Source: an uncultured Bacteroidales bacterium (GTDB taxonomy: Bacteria > Bacteroidota > Bacteroidia > Bacteroidales > UBA932). From it: 8,712 nucleotides of DNA. Positions 1 to 6,879 of the stretch are shown here, piece by piece. Below the pieces are notes generated by a model that had not been told where the DNA came from, did no database searches, and worked only from the letters and a program-made list of their open reading frames with translations. The translations under genes were made by a program, and so were the position numbers. Positions within the stretch are counted from its first letter, which is position 1; every line of letters begins with the position of its first letter. Location of the stretch: assembly GCA_946549475.1 (NCBI GenBank), contig CAMNQO010000066.1, forward strand, positions 1 through 8,712, given 5' to 3'.

Positions 1-2573
1 GCATTGCCCAGATAGACCAGGTCGTTGTTGTCCAGGATGCCGTCATGGTTCTGGTCGATGTAGCGGGGCCGGCCGGGCTTGACGGAAGTGGAAGCGACGG
101 CATAGGTATGCGTAAGGGCATTGCGCTCGATTTCTTCCTGGCTGTGCCAGACACCGCCGTACTGGAATCCCCACAGGGAGTTGAGCGGTTTTCCCTTGAC
201 ATAGCCGTACATCATGTAGGAGCCGTTGCCCGGCGAATCCATCGCGGAGACGAAATCCTCGCTGCCGATGTCCTCGACTAACTGGACATTGTGGGAGACG
301 GTCAACTGGGTCGTCCAGGAGAAGTTTTTGGTCATGATGTTGCGGCTCTCGAGGGTGAGTTCGACACCTTTGTTGGAAGTACGGCCGATGTTCTCATAGA
401 ATGAGGAATAACCGGACTGATTGGCCTTCTGGACTGTCAGCAGCAGATCACGGGTATAGGAAAGGTAGCCCTCCAGCGTGACTTTGAGACGGTCTTTGAA
501 GAAGGAAGCATCGATGGCGATGTTGTACAAGTCGGTTTTCTCCCAAGTGAGGTCCGGCGAATCCAGACGGGACGGATAGTAGTAGGTACTCTGCGAGCCT
601 CCGAAGAGATATCCGCTGGAAGAGGACGAGAGCGCCTGGAGAGAGCGGTAGGAACTGATGGCGTCGTTACCCGTGCGTCCCGCACTGATTCGCAGGGCCA
701 ATTCGTTCACATTTTTGACATTCTGCATCCAAGGCTCATTGGTGATGGTCCATTTCAACGCCATGGAGGGGAAGAAGCCCCATTTGTTGTGGGCGGCGAA
801 GTTGGAAGAACCGTCATAGCGGCCTGTAAAAGTAAGGTAGTAACGCTTCATCCAATTGTAATTGAAGCGGGCCATGAAGGAGTTGCGCGTGAGCGTGGTG
901 TTGTAGGAGTGCAGCGTATAATTGTCCTTGTCGTTGACGCCGCTCATGTTGTTCCACTTGAGATCGTCCACCAGAAGGCCTTTGGCCGTGTTCTGGAGTT
1001 CATTGAGGAACTTCCAGTAAAGGGAATAGCCGCCCATCACGTCGATATGGTGACCGCCGGGCAGATCCACATTGTAGGTCACGGTTTTGTCGGAGGTAAA
1101 CTGGCGCATGTCATGCTCGACCCGGTACACTTCCGCACCGTCTCCTTCATTCTTGGTCGGCAGGGTGCCGGGATAGAAGCGGTAGCGATGTCCCTGCCAA
1201 TAGTAGAATGTGTTGGTACTCTTGATTTTAAGGCCTTTCAGCGGCGTAATGTCCAGACCCAGCGTGTTGGTAAACGCATAACTGTCCCGAAAATCTTCGG
1301 TGGATTTGAGGAAGACGACCGGGTTGTTGAAACGCGTACCGTTGTTATACAGATCATTGATGATGTCGCCCGAGGAGAGCATCGGATTCAGATAGGTAGC
1401 GCCGTTCCACCACTGGGAGCCGCCGATGGTCGCTTTGTTGTAGAGTTCCTTGCGATACAGGAAAGACGGCTTGTAACTCACCTGCAGCCACTTGGTGAAA
1501 TTGTGGCTGATGCTGAAACGCGCCGTCACGCGTTTCTGGCCGGAATCCTTGATGATACCCTGGATGTCGCTGTAGCCCAGGGAGCCGTAATAACTGGTCT
1601 TTTCCGTCTTTCCGGAAATGGAGAAGTCGTACTGCTGGTAAGGGGCGATGCGGGTGATTTCATTGATCCAGTTGGTGCCGGCACCCCAGGCCGCCGGATC
1701 CTTGCGTTTTTCGGGATATTCGCCGCCAATCTGATAATTGCGGTTGTAGTCGTAAACCTCATTGAGATATTCGGCAAACTCTGCTGCGCTCATGACATCG
1801 AGGTTGCGGGCAAGTTGGGAAATACCGCCCTTGACGGAAAGCGTAATCGAGGGCTTGGTCACGACCGGACTTCCCTGCTTGGTGGTCACGATGATGACAC
1901 CGTTTGCACCCTGGGCTCCGTAAATGGCCGTCGAGGAGGCGTCTTTCAGCACGGAAATGGACTCGATGTCGGCGGAGTTGAGATCGCCCAGGTCCTTGAC
2001 CGCGTCGATGACACCGTCCACCACAATCAGCGGCTCGTTGGACGCCGTGATGGAACGGGAGCCTCGGATGCGGATGGATGTGCTGGCCGTCGGGTCGCCG
2101 GAGGTGGTCATCACATCCGCTCCGGCGATACGCCCTTGCAGCGCCTGATCGACGGAAGCGACCGGCGCATCTTTGATGTCGGACATCTTGACATTGATGA
2201 CGGAGCCCGTCAGATCGGACTTTTTGGTCTCGCCGTAACCAATGACGACGACCTCGTCAAGCGCATTGGTGTCGGGCTGGAGGGCGATTTCAAAAACCCG
2301 CTTGGCTCCGACCTTGACACGCTGTTCGACATACCCCATGTACTCGAATACCAGGACGGCATCGGACGAGGGGACATCGAGGGTAAAATGGCCGTCCAGG
2401 TCCGTAATGGCACCGGCACGGGCGTTATCCCCTGCCCGGACGGTCGCTCCGATCAAGGGGATGCCTTGTTCGTCCACCACCGTTCCTTTCACCTGGATTC
2501 CCTGCGCAGCCGAAGCGTAAGCCTGCAACAACAGGAACGCCGCCGACAACAGAAAGAATAGTTTTTTTCTCAT
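1..2573 (-). CDS. SusC/RagA-family TonB-linked outer-membrane receptor, C-terminus cut off by the window edge
   Basis: TonB-dependent outer-membrane transporter that would import an oligomeric nutrient, normally together with a SusD surface lipoprotein. The frame is open from the ATG at 2571-2573 to the left edge (857 codons; the family usually has about 1000-1100), so the last part of the barrel is missing. The signal peptide is MRKKLFFLLSAAFLLLQAYASA, with cleavage likely after A22. Next come a carboxypeptidase-regulatory-like beta-sandwich (about 26-100), the family hallmark LDEVVVIGYG (105-114) and the plug, which ends in the signature DASSTAIYGAQGANGVIIVTT (from D211). The barrel follows from about 240. 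A Ca-loop-like DQNHDGILDNND starts at 840, as is common in this family. There is no STN domain, so it is probably not an anti-sigma signalling type. It starts 7 nt after the phosphoesterase, with AT-rich sequence and no Shine-Dalgarno, and is therefore co-transcribed with it. The substrate cannot be read from sequence; a susD gene is expected just beyond position 1. Confidence 0.96.
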   Translation of the reverse strand, partial: MRKKLFFLLSAAFLLLQAYASAAQGIQVKGTVVDEQGIPLIGATVRAGDNARAGAITDLDGHFTLDVPSSDAVLVFEYMGYVEQRVKVGAKRVFEIALQPDTNALDEVVVIGYGETKKSDLTGSVINVKMSDIKDAPVASVDQALQGRIAGADVMTTSGDPTASTSIRIRGSRSITASNEPLIVVDGVIDAVKDLGDLNSADIESISVLKDASSTAIYGAQGANGVIIVTTKQGSPVVTKPSITLSVKGGISQLARNLDVMSAAEFAEYLNEVYDYNRNYQIGGEYPEKRKDPAAWGAGTNWINEITRIAPYQQYDFSISGKTEKTSYYGSLGYSDIQGIIKDSGQKRVTARFSISHNFTKWLQVSYKPSFLYRKELYNKATIGGSQWWNGATYLNPMLSSGDIINDLYNNGTRFNNPVVFLKSTEDFRDSYAFTNTLGLDITPLKGLKIKSTNTFYYWQGHRYRFYPGTLPTKNEGDGAEVYRVEHDMRQFTSDKTVTYNVDLPGGHHIDVMGGYSLYWKFLNELQNTAKGLLVDDLKWNNMSGVNDKDNYTLHSYNTTLTRNSFMARFNYNWMKRYYLTFTGRYDGSSNFAAHNKWGFFPSMALKWTITNEPWMQNVKNVNELALRISAGRTGNDAISSYRSLQALSSSSSGYLFGGSQSTYYYPSRLDSPDLTWEKTDLYNIAIDASFFKDRLKVTLEGYLSYTRDLLLTVQKANQSGYSSFYENIGRTSNKGVELTLESRNIMTKNFSWTTQLTVSHNVQLVEDIGSEDFVSAMDSPGNGSYMMYGYVKGKPLNSLWGFQYGGVWHSQEEIERNALTHTYAVASTSVKPGRPRYIDQNHDGILDNNDLVYLGN

Positions 2574-2580
2574 ATAAATT

Positions 2581-4386
2581 CTATAAGGTCAGTTGGATGT
2601 CGGTTATGTTGTAAATCATCTTGCCGTCCTCGTCGCTTACCAGCAAGGTAATCTTGGAGGAAGTACGGGCCGGTGAATATTGGAACATGTGCAGGTTGGT
2701 GCTTACGCCGAGCCAGTTGCTGGCACTCAGGTTGACCTCCCCGTTCTCCATGGCCTTGCGGGCGTCCAGGTCGCAGCGCCACACCATCGCCCCCGTACCG
2801 GGCTGGTCGCCTTCATAGACCTGGATCTTCCAGGACGGATGCCATTGGAAGAAATTGACGAGGATGCACGGGTCACCGCCTTCGACGGCGCCGGACGAAT
2901 CCTGGTTCTTGTTATAGACCGTGATGCCGGTTCCGGTGCGGACTTTGTCGCTGTACACGATATAGCCGGGATTGTTGCGGTAAGCCGTCGGAAAGGGTAC
3001 GAGTTTGCGCTTGAAACTGTCGCCCGACACGCTGTATTCGGTCGCGCCGGAGGGCGTACCGTCCGCACACATCCAGGTGTACCAGTACATGCCGCAGATG
3101 GACGGATGGGTGTGCTGGACCATGTTGGGAGTGATGTTGAAGTTCTGCGAAACGTGGTCGTGGCCGGAGAAAATCCGTACTTTGTATTTGCTCAGCAAAG
3201 CGCTGATCTGGTTGAACTCCGCCTGGTCGTGGGAGATGGTCGCCGTCACATTGGCCGTATTGGTGCTGGGGGCGGACCAATGCGCCATCGGCACATGGCA
3301 CATCAGGATCACTTCCTTGACTTTTTTGCCCATCGCCGCCACATCACTCTTGAGCCAGGCGAGTTGGGCGGCCCCGAGACGGATCTTATATCCGCCGGGC
3401 GCGCTGGAAGGATCGTAGAGCGATGCGTTGTTTTCGGTCACTTCCATATTGTCCAGACCGATGATGTGACGATCGCCGATATTGAACGAATAATAAGTGG
3501 GGCCGAAATAGTTGCGATACTGCTCCGCCGCCATATAATCCGTCATCGTCTTACCGTCGGCGTGGTCGTGATTGCCGATGACATGGAAAACGGGAAAGCC
3601 GAGAGACTTGGAAGCGTCCAGATAGTAGGTATAGTTGGCATTGTACTTGCCGGCCCAGTATTCATACATCGTCATGTCCCCCGTACAGAGCCCATAGACA
3701 GGCCCTTTCGTTTTCAGGCCGGACGCATACCCCTTGAGATAATTGACGCAATAACTGACATAGGCCTCACGGTCGTTGGTCGTCACTTTGGACTTGCCCG
3801 AAGTAATCTCGGCGATATTCCGGTTCTGGATGTGCTGGTCCGTCATCAGCAGCAGGGTGTAACTGCTCTGATCCACCTTTTTCAGCGTGAAATTGAATGT
3901 CTGCGGAGCGGCACCCGACTTGTTGACCTTCTTGTAGAACTGCGGCACGATACCGTAGGTGGCATCACTGGCCACTTCATAGCCGGAGGGAATGGAGATA
4001 TAGACGAAATCCGTCGAAGAGACTTTGCCGGGAAGCCAGTAGCGTCCGCTGTGGTCGGTACGGTAGAAATTGACTCCGTCGGTCACGATGCAGCCGGCCA
4101 CTCCTTTACCGTCGCATGTGACGGTACCCATGAAATTCTGGCCGTCCTTGGCATAGACCGGCTCGGTACCGCCGCCTTCATCTTCCTCGTCCCCGCCGGG
4201 GATGGGCTCGTCCGGTTTGGAGGGATCGTCTTTACCGGAGCCTTCATCGTCATCATCCAGCCACCAGGCATATTCCTTTTCCACCACTTCATTCTTGCGG
4301 CACGCAGCAAACGGGAACAGGAGCAGAAGCGAAAAGAAGAACGCGAGGATGTACAAGCCCTTGAACACAACACCAAACTTACTCAT
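2581..4386 (-). CDS. calcineurin-like metallophosphoesterase lipoprotein (N- and C-terminal accessory domains)
   Basis: 601-residue metal-dependent phosphoesterase predicted to be exported and lipid-anchored. The start is the ATG at 4384-4386 (MSKFGVVF). The frame stays open another 33 codons upstream, but that stretch would cover the promoter and would displace the signal peptide. A hydrophobic segment (residues 11-28) ends in FAAC, with C29 the likely lipidated Cys. A very acidic linker (44-74, starting DDDDEGSG) follows. A beta-sandwich resembling the MetallophosN domain spans about 84-165. The catalytic core has all metal-binding blocks: TDQH (D183, H185), GD (D237), GNHDH (N272, H273), CHVP (H364) and GHDH (H409, H411). 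A C-terminal domain like MetallophosC runs from about 425 to 601. The substrate is unknown: phosphosugars, nucleotides, phosphodiesters or phospholipid head groups are all possible. As first gene after the promoter and 7 nt before the SusC gene, it probably processes what that receptor imports. Confidence 0.93.
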   Translation of the reverse strand: MSKFGVVFKGLYILAFFFSLLLLFPFAACRKNEVVEKEYAWWLDDDDEGSGKDDPSKPDEPIPGGDEEDEGGGTEPVYAKDGQNFMGTVTCDGKGVAGCIVTDGVNFYRTDHSGRYWLPGKVSSTDFVYISIPSGYEVASDATYGIVPQFYKKVNKSGAAPQTFNFTLKKVDQSSYTLLLMTDQHIQNRNIAEITSGKSKVTTNDREAYVSYCVNYLKGYASGLKTKGPVYGLCTGDMTMYEYWAGKYNANYTYYLDASKSLGFPVFHVIGNHDHADGKTMTDYMAAEQYRNYFGPTYYSFNIGDRHIIGLDNMEVTENNASLYDPSSAPGGYKIRLGAAQLAWLKSDVAAMGKKVKEVILMCHVPMAHWSAPSTNTANVTATISHDQAEFNQISALLSKYKVRIFSGHDHVSQNFNITPNMVQHTHPSICGMYWYTWMCADGTPSGATEYSVSGDSFKRKLVPFPTAYRNNPGYIVYSDKVRTGTGITVYNKNQDSSGAVEGGDPCILVNFFQWHPSWKIQVYEGDQPGTGAMVWRCDLDARKAMENGEVNLSASNWLGVSTNLHMFQYSPARTSSKITLLVSDEDGKMIYNITDIQLTL

Positions 4387-4416
4387 AATCAATACTTTTA
4401 ATTGACTTTCAGACAC

Positions 4417-4457
4417 TATTGTCCAACTACCGCGCATAATACGGCACATTGACAATA
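4417..4457 (-). promoter_or_regulatory. inverted repeat at the predicted transcript 5' end
   Basis: Perfect 7-bp arms (TATTGTC at 4451-4457 read on the minus strand, GACAATA at 4417-4423) enclose 27 nt. The 27 nt are themselves symmetric: 6 unpaired, a CCG...CGG pair around 9 nt, then 6 unpaired. The outer arm begins at about the predicted transcription start. It could fold as a hairpin at the very 5' end of the phosphoesterase mRNA, or be an operator for a dimeric regulator. The arms are seen directly; the function is inference, and arms this short could occur by chance. Confidence 0.35.
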
Positions 4458-4461
4458 ATTG

Positions 4462-4494
4462 CAAATATACACCCCCCCCTACCACATTTCCAAA
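4462..4494 (-). promoter_or_regulatory. Bacteroidota-type sigma promoter for the phosphoesterase-SusC operon
   Basis: Read on the minus strand, TTTG (4494-4491) is followed after 21 nt by TATATTTG (4469-4462). This fits the Bacteroides housekeeping pattern of TTTG near -33 and TAnnTTTG near -7, for which about 20 nt between the boxes is expected. The start of transcription would be near 4456-4459, giving a leader of about 70 nt before the ATG at 4386. The sequence just upstream is A/T-rich, as in an UP element, and lies after the previous gene's terminator, so this is the expected place for a new operon to begin. Confidence 0.72.
4472..4479 (-). repeat. G8 homopolymer inside the promoter spacer
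   Basis: Eight consecutive C on the plus strand (eight G on the transcribed-direction strand) sit between the two promoter boxes. The run stands out in otherwise AT-rich intergenic DNA. Gain or loss of a base by slippage would change the box spacing (21 nt as sequenced) and could alter promoter strength. Whether its length really varies cannot be seen in one sequence. Confidence 0.6.
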
Positions 4495-4514
4495 TTTTTT
4501 TGCAATTTTTTTTG
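4491..4514 (-). repeat. tandem pair of 12-bp A/T-tract repeats upstream of the promoter
   Basis: Two adjacent 12-bp units on the plus strand, CAAATTTTTTTG (4491-4502) and CAATTTTTTTTG (4503-4514), differ at one position. On the minus strand they give A7 and A8 tracts spaced about one helical turn apart, and the first unit supplies the TTTG of the -33 box. Phased A-tracts of this kind usually bend DNA and can act as UP-like elements; that role is inference here. Confidence 0.6.
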
Positions 4515-4547
4515 AACAAACCGGGCTGCGGCAGACAGGACGGATAT

Positions 4548-4580
4548 AAAAAATCCCGCCGGAGAAACACTTCGGCGGGA
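4548..4580 (-). terminator. intrinsic terminator after the GLUG/DUF4886 gene
   Basis: On the minus strand TCCCGCCG (4580-4573) pairs perfectly with CGGCGGGA (4561-4554) across an 11-nt loop, and two further pairs are possible inside it. Six T follow directly (4553-4548). The hairpin begins 24 nt after the stop codon at 4604-4606. It separates the malQ-DUF4886 unit from the operon that starts downstream. Confidence 0.88.
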
Positions 4581-4603
4581 TAGCGTCCGGGATGCTCCGG
4601 CGG

Positions 4604-6877
4604 TCAGAAACGGGTTATCTGCCGCGGACTTGCGACGGCGGCGTGGGCGGCACGGCGGCAAATCCGCGCCACTTCGGGCGTGAGGGTGTCGGGAGCATAG
4701 GTATTGTCCGTGACATCGATGCCGGTAATGGTCTCAAACCAGGTGCAGGAGGCGGTGTAACGGCCATGGTTATAGTCGAGGTGTCCCCAGTCCCGGTTGA
4801 AGGTATCGCCCAGGGAAGATGTGCGTCCGTTCTGGATGGCCGTCCCGGTCGGGATGACCAGGTCGAGACCGGAACGCTCTTTGAGGGCGTAGGCACAGTC
4901 ACGGCAGGCTTCGTACATTTTCATCTGGTCGTTGTCGTAATAGGCAAAGCGGGAATCGGTGCAGGATACCGGGAAGCCCCAGGTCATCTGATAGCCCAGG
5001 CGATAAGTGCCGGGGTTGAGATACTTGGCCACATAGGCGACGAAGTTGTCCAGATAGGGATAATGACTGTCCAGGATGCCATACAGCCCCGCTCCCTGCT
5101 GGAATATGACATAGTCCCACGGTTCGTCCATCAGGATCCGGGCAATCGAGCAGACATACCCGGTCGTCGTCTTGATGCCCTGAACCACCTTGCGGTAAGA
5201 ATTGGAGTTGCGCAGGGACTCGTCGGCGGAGTTTTCGTTGTTCCAATGTTTTTCAAGGGTGCAGCCGCCGATGTAGCAGTTCGCCACCGTGGCTTCGTAA
5301 CCGGCCGCCATCAGCAGTTCGCACAGGTATTGTTCGGTAGCATCCTGGCTGAAACTGTTGCCGATGGCCAGTATGCGGATGCGGGGAGCCTGCGCATCCG
5401 TCGGATCGGGCAGACCGCCGTCCGGGACAGGCAGCCCCGAAAACCGGTCCGCCGTCCACATCCGGGCCGATGCCAGTGTCCGCGCGACGGCATTGAGCCG
5501 GCTGAGCAAAAGTCCGCCTTTGATGTCGTCCGCCGCCAGGCCGACGCAGGTATTCGCTCCGTACCAGGCCCCATAGGCACTGGCACTGTCATAGAAATTG
5601 TCGGAAGAAAGCACGGCGGAAGTCTTCTTGTACCCGACGATGGCCCCTTTATAATAAGGTAGCGCCCGGGCGGTCACATCTTCGGGAGCGAGATCGGACC
5701 AGCAGGCGGCAATCGTACCGTCGCAATACATCGAGCCCACGATGCCGCCGATGGCACGCACTTGCTCGTACCCCTCGTAATCCAGGACAAGACGGAGACC
5801 GTACGAACAGGTGTTCAGGACATTGACAGGTCCGGATGAAGCGCTGTCCGTCCCGCCCAGGATCCCGCCGACACGGGCATAGTGGTTGGACGCGGCTCCG
5901 GTGGCATGAAGCGTACAGTCCCGGCAGATACCATTGACGAGCGTCAGGCGCATGCCGCCGCAGGTGGCATAGCCCAGGATTCCGCCGAGATTGTAATCGG
6001 CGGTCACATCGGCCGTATTGACGCAGTGGTCGAAAAGAAGGGAAGCACCGGCGGGTACGGCGGCCGCACCGGCGACACCGCCCACCTGGCAGGCTCCCGT
6101 GACGGCACCGCTTACGGCACAGCCGGAGATGGTCCCATAGTACATTTCCCCGACGATGCCTCCGGTACGGTCACCGCCCCGGATAACGCCGTTGAACTGG
6201 CAGTCACGGATGATTCCGCCCCGGTTGCTGCCGGCCAGCCCGCCGCAGACCGAGGTCTCCTCCATCGAAACGGTGCCGTTCACGCAGCAATTCGAAATGA
6301 CACTGTCCAAGGAGACGCCGGCCAGGGCACCCCGGCAACTGCCTGTTCCGACGGTCCGGAAGCCGTCCAATATGATACCGTCGAGAACGGCACCGTCGGT
6401 ATAGCCGAAAAGTCCCGCCCCTTCCGCCGGAAGGTCTGCAATGGAAAGGCCGCTGATATGGAATCCGTTGCCGTAATAGAGTCCGCAGAAAGGTTTGTCC
6501 CGGTCAAGCCGTCCGATACAAGCCTTGAGGGAAGCGCCGGAGATATTCGCGACCTGGTGATAAACGGCACGGACAAAACGCTCGTCTCCGACATTGACCA
6601 GATAAGCGAGGGTATCCAAATCATGCACGGTTGCAATCCGGTAAGGGGCGTCAGCCGTTCCGGCTCCCCCGCCGAAAAGCAGGTCTTCGTCCGGTGTTCC
6701 GGGCTCGTCCGGCGTTTCGGGACCGTCGGGGTCGGCGGGCTGGTCCGGCCCGGCAGGAACGGAAGGTTCCTCGCTGGCGGACGATTCAGACACAGGCTGG
6801 AGTTCCTGCTTGCCCGAACAAGAGAGGGGCAGCGTCAGAAAAAAAATCAGGCAGAGGACGGAAAGGCGTTTCATCAT
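4604..6877 (-). CDS. predicted lipoprotein: GLUG-repeat beta-helix fused to a DUF4886 SGNH-hydrolase-like domain
   Basis: 757 residues. The signal peptide ends in LPLSC (C20, a slightly degenerate lipobox), followed by a Pro/Asp/Glu-rich tether (about 28-66). After a GLUG-type lead-in (APYRIATVHDLDTLAYLV, from A77), about nine repeats of the form G-G-[IL]-[VA]-G...I..C...G.V occupy roughly 150-430, starting near G155, G183, G212, G239, G266, G298, G337, G377 and G411. These likely form a right-handed beta-helix. The C-terminal domain (499-757) is DUF4886-like: GNSFS (nucleophile S508), GGCTLEKHW (537-545), FQQGA (592-596) and a final RDWGHLDYNHGRY giving DxxH (D696, H699). The catalytic set looks complete, so an active esterase is likely, perhaps removing acyl groups from a glycan, but no substrate is shown. 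The ATG at 6877 follows the malQ stop by 2 nt; M2 at 6874 is an equally possible start. Confidence 0.9.
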   Translation of the reverse strand: MMKRLSVLCLIFFLTLPLSCSGKQELQPVSESSASEEPSVPAGPDQPADPDGPETPDEPGTPDEDLLFGGGAGTADAPYRIATVHDLDTLAYLVNVGDERFVRAVYHQVANISGASLKACIGRLDRDKPFCGLYYGNGFHISGLSIADLPAEGAGLFGYTDGAVLDGIILDGFRTVGTGSCRGALAGVSLDSVISNCCVNGTVSMEETSVCGGLAGSNRGGIIRDCQFNGVIRGGDRTGGIVGEMYYGTISGCAVSGAVTGACQVGGVAGAAAVPAGASLLFDHCVNTADVTADYNLGGILGYATCGGMRLTLVNGICRDCTLHATGAASNHYARVGGILGGTDSASSGPVNVLNTCSYGLRLVLDYEGYEQVRAIGGIVGSMYCDGTIAACWSDLAPEDVTARALPYYKGAIVGYKKTSAVLSSDNFYDSASAYGAWYGANTCVGLAADDIKGGLLLSRLNAVARTLASARMWTADRFSGLPVPDGGLPDPTDAQAPRIRILAIGNSFSQDATEQYLCELLMAAGYEATVANCYIGGCTLEKHWNNENSADESLRNSNSYRKVVQGIKTTTGYVCSIARILMDEPWDYVIFQQGAGLYGILDSHYPYLDNFVAYVAKYLNPGTYRLGYQMTWGFPVSCTDSRFAYYDNDQMKMYEACRDCAYALKERSGLDLVIPTGTAIQNGRTSSLGDTFNRDWGHLDYNHGRYTASCTWFETITGIDVTDNTYAPDTLTPEVARICRRAAHAAVASPRQITRF

Positions 6878-6879
6878 TT

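Noticed and set aside
2562..2568. A7 tract in codons 2-4 of the SusC gene as a possible slippage switch
   Set aside because: It simply encodes Arg-Lys-Lys at the start of a signal peptide, a very common sequence at this place in AT-rich start regions. Seven A is short for a contingency locus and the frame is intact.
1..2573. SusC gene as a possible frameshifted pseudogene, since it has no stop inside the window
   Set aside because: The frame was followed from the ATG at 2573 through anchor motifs near 2240, 1900, 1195, 900 and 600 to position 3 without a shift or stop. It is cut only by the window edge.
4387..4485. 33-codon N-terminal extension of the phosphoesterase from an ATG at 4485
   Set aside because: It would run through the promoter boxes and the G8 tract and push the signal peptide to an internal position. 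The ATG at 4386 directly precedes a normal lipoprotein signal.
5543..6520. High cysteine content (17 Cys in residues 120-444) of the GLUG region as a possible disulfide ladder or metal site
   Set aside because: A Cys in the I-x-N-C type position is a normal part of the GLUG consensus, so the count is largely explained by the repeat family. No clear metal-binding pattern stands out.
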